From: Carnobacterium viridans
Lineage (GTDB): Bacteria; Bacillota; Bacilli; Lactobacillales; Carnobacteriaceae
Reading direction: 5' to 3'
NCBI RefSeq assembly: GCF_900102725.1
Contig: NZ_FNJW01000008.1
Span: 2,206,501-2,270,500 of the forward strand
DNA length: 64,000 bases
How positions within the stretch are numbered: the first letter of the stretch is position 1; the number at the start of each line of letters is the position of its first letter. Both the position numbers and the translations under genes were made by a program. Positions 57,774 through 64,000 of the stretch are shown here, piece by piece. The notes under the pieces were generated by a model, which saw nothing but the letters and a program-made list of their open reading frames with translations, had not been told where the DNA came from and searched no databases.

Positions 57774-58706
57774 ATGAAAACTATTAAGGGTATTCTTTTC
57801 AGTTCGCTGTTTATTGCATTTATTTTTCTAACAGGTTGTTATAATTTTGAGTCAGATCAAGATTCGGATAAGTTAAAAGTCGTAGCCACCACGACTATGT
57901 TAACCGATTTATTGAAAGAAATAGGTGGGGAACAGATTGATGTAACCGGACTGATGTCTGCAGGAGTAGACCCTCATTTGTACAAAGCAAGTGCAAGAGA
58001 TGTCATTTATATGCAGTCTGCAGATGTAGTAGCTTACAACGGACTAGAACTTGAAGGAAAAATGGGCGAAATATTTCAAGGTCTGGAAGAACAGAAAAAA
58101 ACCGTTATTTCTTTAGAAGATGGTTTGAATGAAGAAGATATTCTTTCTGCTGGAGAAGGCAGTACCTCCATTGACCCGCATATTTGGTTTGACGTAGATC
58201 TATGGAAAAAATCAGCAATAGAAGTATCAAAAGGGTTGATTTCTGCAGATCCTAAAAATGAAACAAGTTATCAAGCGAACTTAGAAAGTTATTTGCTTGA
58301 ATTGGAAGAGTTAGACCAGTATGTAACTAATCGTGTAAATGAACTTCCAGAAGATGATCGTGTTTTAGTAACAGCTCATGATGCCTTTAGTTACTTTGGT
58401 GAAGGATATGGGTTTAACGTTATTGGGCTTCAAGGATTAAACACAAATGCTGAAGCAGGGACAGGAGATATCAGCCAATTAGCTGATTACATTGTAGATA
58501 ATGGCATAAAAGCTATTTTTATTGAGTCTTCTGTTCCAACAAGAACGATTGAATCTTTACAAGCAGCTACTAAAGAAAAGGGTTTTGAAGTTGAAATCGG
58601 AGGAGAGCTCTACTCCGATTCTCTTGGAGATAAAGAAAACGACAGTGAAACTTATATAAAGACAGTGAAATCTAATGTAGATACCATTGTTGATGCGTTG
58701 AAATAA
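57774..58706 (+). CDS. mntA: Metal ABC transporter substrate-binding lipoprotein
   Basis: This is a cluster A-I metal-binding lipoprotein of the PsaA/MtsA family. The signal peptide ends in LTGC near residue 22. Candidate metal ligands are the His in GVDPHLYKAS and DPHIWFD, the Asp-containing HDAFSYFGE region and the Asp in YSDSLGDKEND. Its 310 residues fit the family. Manganese is inferred from the regulator; zinc-binding relatives have a long His-rich loop that is absent here. It follows mntR by 14 bases. Confidence 0.93.
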   Translation: MKTIKGILFSSLFIAFIFLTGCYNFESDQDSDKLKVVATTTMLTDLLKEIGGEQIDVTGLMSAGVDPHLYKASARDVIYMQSADVVAYNGLELEGKMGEIFQGLEEQKKTVISLEDGLNEEDILSAGEGSTSIDPHIWFDVDLWKKSAIEVSKGLISADPKNETSYQANLESYLLELEELDQYVTNRVNELPEDDRVLVTAHDAFSYFGEGYGFNVIGLQGLNTNAEAGTGDISQLADYIVDNGIKAIFIESSVPTRTIESLQAATKEKGFEVEIGGELYSDSLGDKENDSETYIKTVKSNVDTIVDALK

Positions 58707-58732
58707 ATCAAAGAGACTGGAGTGCATAAAGT

Positions 58733-59503
58733 ATGGAGAATGAACAAATAGAAAAAAAGACTGCAATACGCTTAAATCAATTAACTGTAGCTTATGAAGC
58801 ACAACCGGTTTTGTGGAATATTTCGGTTAATATCCCTAAAGGCACATTAACAGCTATTGTTGGACCAAATGGTGCAGGTAAATCTACAATGATTAAATCT
58901 TTAATCAATTTAATCAAGCCAATTGCTGGTGAAGTAGATTTTACTTTTGAACAAACAAAAGATGAAAATTACGGAAAAAATAAAAACTTAGTCGCCTATG
59001 TACCTCAAAATGGAAGTGTGGATTGGGATTTTCCAACCACGGTTTTAGATGTCGTGGTGATGGGAAGATACGGTCACTTAGGGTGGTTTAAAAGACCTAA
59101 AAAGGAAGATAAAGCCTTAGCGAATGAGATGCTTGTAAAAGTAGGGATGGCTGATTTCAAAAATAAACAAATCAGTCAATTATCTGGTGGACAAAGACAA
59201 CGTGTCTTTTTGGCCCGTGCATTGGTTCAAGAAGCGGAAATTTATTTAATGGATGAACCTTTTCAAGGTGTAGATGCCCAAACAGAAAAAATTATTATTC
59301 AGTTACTAAAGGAATTGAAAACAGAGGGGAAAACGATTGTCGTTGTTCACCATGACTTACAAACTGTGTCAGAATACTTTGATGAAGTTATTTTAATTAA
59401 CCGCGAACTGATTGGAAGTGGACCAGTTGAAACAACCTTTACTAAAGAATTGATCGCCAAAACTTATCGTCAAAATCAAACAAAACCATGGGAGGAAGAG
59501 TAA
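58733..59503 (+). CDS. mntB: Metal ABC transporter ATP-binding protein
   Basis: The 256-residue ATPase has Walker A VGPNGAGKSTM, signature QLSGGQRQRVFLARAL, Walker B EIYLMDEPFQGVD and the switch His in VVVHHDL. It belongs to the manganese/zinc subfamily (MntB/ZnuC/SitB). It ends in TGGGAGGAAGAG, which also provides the ribosome site for the next permease, which starts at the very next base after the stop. Confidence 0.95.
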   Translation: MENEQIEKKTAIRLNQLTVAYEAQPVLWNISVNIPKGTLTAIVGPNGAGKSTMIKSLINLIKPIAGEVDFTFEQTKDENYGKNKNLVAYVPQNGSVDWDFPTTVLDVVVMGRYGHLGWFKRPKKEDKALANEMLVKVGMADFKNKQISQLSGGQRQRVFLARALVQEAEIYLMDEPFQGVDAQTEKIIIQLLKELKTEGKTIVVVHHDLQTVSEYFDEVILINRELIGSGPVETTFTKELIAKTYRQNQTKPWEEE

Positions 59504-60415
59504 ATGGATGTACTAAGTGCTCTATTCTTTGATTATACTTTTCAAGTAGTCGTTTTCGGTTCGAGTATCTTAGGTTTATTAAGCGGTGTTATCGGAAGTT
59601 TTGCTGTTTTACGTAAACAAAGTTTACTTGGAGATGCGGTAAGTCATGCAGCACTTCCAGGAATCTGTTTAGCATTTATTCTTACCTCAAATAAACAAAT
59701 GGAAATTTTGTTACTTGGAGCACTTATTTCAGGTTTACTGGCTACTTGGTTGATTATGGTGATCGTTAAACACTCTAAAGTAAAATTTGATAGTGCATTG
59801 GCGTTGACAACAGCTGTTTTCTTTGGTCTTGGTTTAGTCTTATTAACCTTCATCCAAAAAAGTCCAAACTCTAATCAAGCTGGTTTGGAAAAATTTATTT
59901 TTGGACAATCTTCTACTCTTTTAGAGCGAGATGTCAGAATTATGTTCCTAGTAGGGGTCGTGTTACTAATTGTGGTCATCGTGTTCTGGAAAGAATTTAA
60001 ACTGTTAGCTTTTGATCAGTCATTTGCTACCAGTATTGGATTGCCAGTTTACTGGATGAATAGTCTTTTGGCAACTCTAACGGTGATCGTTATCGTGATG
60101 GGATTGCAATCAGTTGGAGTTATCTTAATGAGTTCTCTTTTGATTGGACCAGCAGTAGCAGCTAGACAATGGACGAATCATTTATCCATCATGGTAGTAT
60201 TGGCAGCAACTTTCGGGTGTATTTCTGGAATTATTGGAACGATGATCAGTTCATTAGGCCAACAAATTCCAACGGGACCAACTATTGTTCTAATTATCAG
60301 TTCAATTGTGTTGATCAGTATTCTTTTTGCCCCAAGTAGAGGGATCATTTGGAAATGGATCAAAAATAACCAACGTAAAAAAGAATTTGCAACTCAATTA
60401 AAGAAAGGCGGATAA
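59504..60415 (+). CDS. mntC: Metal ABC transporter permease 1
   Basis: The 303-residue ABC-3-family permease has about eight membrane helices and the conserved LRKQSLLGDAVSHAALPGI and FDQSFATSIGLP region that contacts the ATPase. A second permease gene follows, so the transporter likely uses a heterodimeric channel, as in Bacillus MntCD. The start follows GGAGGAAG directly at the end of mntB. Confidence 0.94.
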   Translation: MDVLSALFFDYTFQVVVFGSSILGLLSGVIGSFAVLRKQSLLGDAVSHAALPGICLAFILTSNKQMEILLLGALISGLLATWLIMVIVKHSKVKFDSALALTTAVFFGLGLVLLTFIQKSPNSNQAGLEKFIFGQSSTLLERDVRIMFLVGVVLLIVVIVFWKEFKLLAFDQSFATSIGLPVYWMNSLLATLTVIVIVMGLQSVGVILMSSLLIGPAVAARQWTNHLSIMVVLAATFGCISGIIGTMISSLGQQIPTGPTIVLIISSIVLISILFAPSRGIIWKWIKNNQRKKEFATQLKKGG

Positions 60416-60417
60416 GT

Positions 60418-61332
60418 ATGAACCCTGTTTTTGAAATACAACTCATTGCAGTTTTAGTTTCTGTTGCTTGTGCATTGCCCGGTGTTTTTCTGGTAATACG
60501 CGGGATGGCTATGATGACAGATGCCATTACTCATACGATTTTATTGGGTATTGTAGTAGCCTTTTTTATCACTCAAGATTTAAATTCGCCATTACTGATT
60601 GTAGGTGCTGCATTTGTAGGTATTCTAACAGTTTGGTTGACAGAATTAATTCATCAAACAAAATTACTGGATAAAGATGCCTCTATTGGAATTATTTTTC
60701 CAATGCTGTTTAGTATCGCTATTATCCTCATTACCCGTTATGCTGGAGATGTACATTTAGATACAGATTCAGTGTTATTAGGAGAATTAGCTTTTGCTCC
60801 TTTTGATCGATTGATTCTATTTGGGATTGATGTTGGTCCACAGGCTATTTATTCAATGACTGTTATATTGATTCTATTACTTTTATTCATTGGTTTTTTC
60901 TATAAAGAATTAAAATTGACTTCATTTGATGCTTTATTGGCAGCATCGTTAGGCTTTTCTCCGGTCTTGTTGCATTATGCATTGATGTCACTGGTGTCTG
61001 TTACAGCAGTTGGAGCATTTGAGGCAGTAGGATCAGTATTGGTAGTGGCGTTTATGGTAGGGCCACCCGTTTCAGCGTACCTGTTAACAGATCGGTTAAG
61101 TTATATGTTGGGTATCAGTGCTGCTTTAGGAGCTGTGAATAGTCTGATTGGTTTTCAACTATCTATGTACTTTGATGTTTCTATTGCGGGTATGATTGCA
61201 GTTGTAACTGGTTTAACCTTTATCTTAATTTTTATCTTTTCTCCAAAAAAAGGATTTATTTATGAATTGCATCGTAAAAAAAGACAAAAAAAAACATTGA
61301 AAAAAGCACTAGAAAGTAATCATTTAAGCTAA
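60418..61332 (+). CDS. mntD: Metal ABC transporter permease 2
   Basis: The 304-residue ABC-3 permease is similar in plan to the preceding one, with VIRGMAMMTDAITHTILLGI and the coupling motif SFDALLAASLGFSP. The C-terminus is strongly basic (RKKRQKKTLKKAL). It starts two bases after the previous stop, behind AAAGGCGG. It is the last gene of the mntR-ABCD operon and is followed by a terminator. Confidence 0.94.
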   Translation: MNPVFEIQLIAVLVSVACALPGVFLVIRGMAMMTDAITHTILLGIVVAFFITQDLNSPLLIVGAAFVGILTVWLTELIHQTKLLDKDASIGIIFPMLFSIAIILITRYAGDVHLDTDSVLLGELAFAPFDRLILFGIDVGPQAIYSMTVILILLLLFIGFFYKELKLTSFDALLAASLGFSPVLLHYALMSLVSVTAVGAFEAVGSVLVVAFMVGPPVSAYLLTDRLSYMLGISAALGAVNSLIGFQLSMYFDVSIAGMIAVVTGLTFILIFIFSPKKGFIYELHRKKRQKKTLKKALESNHLS

Positions 61333-61339
61333 AACGCAG

Positions 61340-61373
61340 AAAGGGTCTGGACAAAAGTCTGAGACCTTTTTTT
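61340..61373 (+). terminator. Terminator of the mnt operon
   Basis: A bulged stem (AAAGGGTCTGGAC with GTCTGAGACCTTT) followed by a T run. Confidence 0.75.
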
Positions 61374-61440
61374 GCATGTTTGTTTCTTAATTTTAATGAA
61401 AATGGGATGTTATTCGTTCAATTCACTTATCTTATAAACC

Positions 61441-61469
61441 TTGATTCAGAATATACGTTCCCTTATAAT
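61441..61469 (+). promoter_or_regulatory. dinB promoter with internal LexA-like box
   Basis: TTGATT and a perfect TATAAT are separated by 17 bases. GAATATACGTTC at 61449-61460, one base from the GAACnnnnGTTC core, lies between them, so LexA could exclude polymerase. Confidence 0.7.
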
Positions 61470-61492
61470 AAGAGTGAAGGAGGTGGAAAAGG

Positions 61493-62623
61493 ATGGACAT
61501 TGGTGTATTAAGATTTGACGAACCTAAGAGAGACACAACAAGAAAAATTATACACATTGATATGGACGCCTTTTTTGCCTCAGTAGAAGAACGAGAAAAT
61601 CCTGAATTAAAAGGGAATCCTGTTATTATAGCACGACATCCAAAAGAAACAGGAGGAAAAGGGGTCGTAGCTACTGCTAATTATGAAGCGCGCAAGTTTG
61701 GCGTACATTCTGCAATGAGTGCTCAAAAAGCATATGAATTATGTCCACACGGAAATTTTATCTCTGGACATTATGATTTATACCGCGAAATTTCTGCAGA
61801 AGTTCGGTCTATCTTTGAACGTTACACCGATACGATTGAACCTCTTTCGTTAGACGAAGCGTACTTAGACGTAACTGTAAATAAACAGAACTTAACGAGT
61901 GCAACTTATATTGCCAAACTCATTCAACGAGATATCTGGCAAGAAGTTCAATTGACTAGTTCTGCCGGAGTATCCTACAACAAGTTTATTGCAAAATTAG
62001 CTTCTGACTACCATAAGCCTGCCGGAATAACGGTTATCCCACCTGATGAAGCCTTGGATTTCTTACGGAAACTACCTATTGAAAAATTTTATGGTGTGGG
62101 GAAGAAGACTGTTGAAAAGATGCATGATCTTTCTATTTATACTGGAGAAGATTTATTTCAAAAAAATGAAATGGAACTGATGCAAAAGTTTGGCAAAATG
62201 GGCTATTCTCTTTATCGTAAAGTCAGAGGTATCGATAATTCACCTGTTCGAGTAAGTCGTGAAAGAAAGTCAATTGGTAGAGAGCTGACTTATGGAAAAA
62301 ATCTTACAACTGAACAAGAAGTTCTGAGCGAATTAAGATTTATTGCAAATAAAGTACAAATCTCACTTCAGAAAAATCAAAAACACGGGAAAACAGTCGT
62401 ATTGAAAGTACGGTATTCAAATTTTGAAACAGCTACAAAACGACTAACCCTGCCTAATTATGTGAAAAATGGGGAGGAAATATTCTTTCATGCTCAAAAT
62501 CTATGGGATGAAATTGGGATATTGGATAGAGGCATACGATTACTAGGAATCACAGTAACCAACTTGGATCCTGTAGCCTATGAAAATATTGTCTTACCCT
62601 TATGGGATAAGGAAACATATTAA
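61493..62623 (+). CDS. dinB: DNA polymerase IV (Y family)
   Basis: DinB is an error-prone polymerase that copies past damaged bases. The 376 residues show the palm motifs IHIDMDAFFASVEERE and EPLSLDEAYLDV with the catalytic Asp and Glu, the helix-hairpin-helix FYGVGKKTVEKMHDL, and the little-finger domain. No canonical beta-clamp motif is obvious at the C-terminus, but LVLPLWDK-type ends can serve (ending IVLPLWDKETY). AAGGAGG precedes the ATG. The promoter is likely SOS controlled. Confidence 0.96.
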   Translation: MDIGVLRFDEPKRDTTRKIIHIDMDAFFASVEERENPELKGNPVIIARHPKETGGKGVVATANYEARKFGVHSAMSAQKAYELCPHGNFISGHYDLYREISAEVRSIFERYTDTIEPLSLDEAYLDVTVNKQNLTSATYIAKLIQRDIWQEVQLTSSAGVSYNKFIAKLASDYHKPAGITVIPPDEALDFLRKLPIEKFYGVGKKTVEKMHDLSIYTGEDLFQKNEMELMQKFGKMGYSLYRKVRGIDNSPVRVSRERKSIGRELTYGKNLTTEQEVLSELRFIANKVQISLQKNQKHGKTVVLKVRYSNFETATKRLTLPNYVKNGEEIFFHAQNLWDEIGILDRGIRLLGITVTNLDPVAYENIVLPLWDKETY

Positions 62624-62665
62624 TGAGTCTTGTTAGATAACAAGACTCATTGCATTCTATTTTTC
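62622..62665 (+). terminator. Terminator overlapping the dinB stop
   Basis: A perfect 13-bp stem (AATGAGTCTTGTT with AACAAGACTCATT) begins within the stop codon; the T run is weak. Confidence 0.7.
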
Positions 62666-62729
62666 ACAACTGTATAATAAAATTATTCTATCGAGAGTTC
62701 GTTTCAGCGAACGAAAGGGGAGTAATAAG

Positions 62730-63419
62730 ATGAAAATTTCTTGGCACGGACAATCTTGTTTACAAATATTGACTGATTCAGGAATGACTATTTTAATGGA
62801 TCCTTTTATCACCGGAAATCCTAAAAGTGATTTAGACCCCAATACTGTTCAAGCAGATGTAATTATTTTGACACATGCACATGATGATCATATCGGAGAT
62901 ACAGAACCTATTGCAAAAAGAACAGGCGCTTTAATTATTGCTAATGTAGAAATAGCGTCTTTTTTTGAAAAGAAAGGCCTTAAAACGCATGGAATGCAAA
63001 TGGGTGGGAAACATCAATTTGATTTTGGTGAAATTAAGATGACACCTGCTATTCATGGATCTTCATATGAAATAGAAGGAGAAACGGTTACCTTAGGACT
63101 TGCCGCGGGTATCATTTTTAGTGCGGATAAACAAACGATTTATCATGCAGGTGATACAGCATTGTTTACAGATATGAAATTAATCGGTGCTTATAAAACA
63201 ATAGATGTAGCCTTTTTACCTATAGGAGACAATTATACTATGGGGCCAGAAGATGCCATCATTGCTGCAAGTTATATCCAAGCTAAAAAAGTTGTTCCTA
63301 TTCATTATAATACGTTTCCACTCATTGAACAGAATGCAGAGGATTTTTGCACAAGCTTATCTGAAGATCAAGGTCTAGCCTTGAAAATTGGAGAAGTAAT
63401 CGATTTATCTTATATGTAG
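62730..63419 (+). CDS. Metal-dependent hydrolase, UPF0173/YtkL-like
   Basis: The 229-residue metallo-beta-lactamase-fold protein begins MKISWHGQSCLQIL, with the metal-binding ILTHAHDDHIGDTEPIA, GSSYEIEGE, YHAGDTALF and PIHYNTF elements. Bacterial homologues (YtkL) are soluble hydrolases whose substrate is not established. It is followed 15 bases later by a DRTGG-domain gene, the order ytkL-ytoI known in Bacillus. The ATG follows AAGGGGAG. Confidence 0.92.
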   Translation: MKISWHGQSCLQILTDSGMTILMDPFITGNPKSDLDPNTVQADVIILTHAHDDHIGDTEPIAKRTGALIIANVEIASFFEKKGLKTHGMQMGGKHQFDFGEIKMTPAIHGSSYEIEGETVTLGLAAGIIFSADKQTIYHAGDTALFTDMKLIGAYKTIDVAFLPIGDNYTMGPEDAIIAASYIQAKKVVPIHYNTFPLIEQNAEDFCTSLSEDQGLALKIGEVIDLSYM

Positions 63420-63434
63420 CATGGAGGCAAATGA

Positions 63435-64000
63435 ATGACTACTAAACACGATCAGATCATCACGTATATTGAAACATTACCGGTTGGAGAGAAAATTTCA
63501 GTAAGGTCAATTGCAAAAAATTTAAATGTTAGTGAAGGAACAGCATATCGTGCAATTAAAGATGCACAAAATGATGGATTGGTTTCAACGATTCAGCGAG
63601 TTGGAACGATTCGTATTGAACGTAAAATGAAAGAGACTTTCGAAACATTGACTTATGGAGAAGTTGTAAAAATCATAGACGGCGACATCTTAGGCGGTGA
63701 AGCAGGACTAGATAAAGATTTAAGCAAGTTTATCATTGGCGCAATGACGGAAGAGGCAATGATGCGCTACATTTCACCTGGTTCCTTGATGATCGTTGGG
63801 AATCGTGAAAATGCACAGAAATTGGCTCTTGAATGTGGCGCGGCAGTCTTGATTACAGGTGGCTTTAAAACAAATGAAGATATCATTTTATTAGCCAATA
63901 AATTGAATATGCCTGTATTAAGTACAACCTATGATTCTTTTACGGTAGCAACATTGATCAACCGAGCAATTACAGATCAACTAATAAAAAAAGAAATTAT
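63435..64000 (+). CDS. DRTGG-domain regulator-like protein (YtoI-like), 3' end missing
   Basis: An open frame starts at ATG 63435 after GGAGGC and runs past the window end; 188 residues are visible. An N-terminal GntR/HTH-like region (KISVRSIAKNLNVSEGTAYRAIK) is followed by a DRTGG domain (SKFIIGAMTEEAMMRYI, GSLMIVGNRE, AVLITGGFK) and the start of what is probably a CBS pair (STTYDSFTVATLINRAI). Bacillus YtoI has the same order plus a thioesterase-like end. The role is unknown; nucleotide sensing by CBS domains is an inference. Confidence 0.87.
   Translation, partial: MTTKHDQIITYIETLPVGEKISVRSIAKNLNVSEGTAYRAIKDAQNDGLVSTIQRVGTIRIERKMKETFETLTYGEVVKIIDGDILGGEAGLDKDLSKFIIGAMTEEAMMRYISPGSLMIVGNRENAQKLALECGAAVLITGGFKTNEDIILLANKLNMPVLSTTYDSFTVATLINRAITDQLIKKEI

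Overview
The window is about 64 kb of low-GC, gene-dense chromosome from a Gram-positive bacterium of the order Lactobacillales. Gene content, protein sequences and the operon patterns (pepP-efp, folD-xseA-xseB-ispA-tlyA-argR-recN, ymfF-ymfH-ymfI-rodZ-pgsA-cinA-recA-rny-ymdB-mutS-mutL, ruvAB-queA-tgt-yajC) fit Carnobacteriaceae, most likely Carnobacterium; the genus is an inference from protein resemblance, not a search. Nearly all of it is core genome. I see no prophage, transposase gene, CRISPR array, rRNA or tRNA.

Layout. 1-4.7 kb: the end of a YebC-type gene, then a complete seven-gene comG operon for the competence pseudopilus. 4.7-14.2 kb: pepP, efp, asp23-like, nusB, then folD, exonuclease VII, ispA, tlyA, argR and recN. 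14.2-16.4 kb: a repeated structured element, then msrA, a 43-codon membrane peptide gene and corA on the minus strand. 16.7-20.7 kb: gnd and a CsrRS/CovRS-like two-component pair. 20.7-22.1 kb: yidC and acylphosphatase on the minus strand. 22.3-31.9 kb: topB, ftsK and a BMP/nucleoside ABC uptake cluster. 32-39.6 kb: two M16-type proteins, a reductase, rodZ, pgsA, cinA and recA. 39.9-50.6 kb: rny, ymdB, mutS, mutL, msrB, ruvAB and queA. 50.6-54 kb: a second copy of the repeated element, a TetR-family gene, tgt, yajC and a ComN-like gene. 54.2-64 kb: adhE, mntR with a manganese-type ABC transporter, dinB, ytkL and a DRTGG-domain gene cut by the window edge.

Themes. DNA repair and recombination is heavily represented (recN, recA, mutSL, ruvAB, dinB, xseAB, topB). 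LexA-like boxes can be read upstream of recA, ruvA and dinB, which points to a shared SOS circuit. Competence is represented by comGA-GG, cinA, recA and the ComN-like gene. Redox and metal control can be read directly: two Rex-like sites precede adhE, and a DtxR-type palindrome overlaps the start of the mntR operon.

The least explained signal is a pair of roughly 256-bp intergenic elements (14257-14512 and 50581-50838). They share terminal inverted repeats and a cloverleaf-like set of stems, and several differences between the copies keep base pairing. They could be a miniature inverted-repeat element with ends of ISL3-like type, a structured RNA, or both. All assignments come from reading the sequence; no database search was run.
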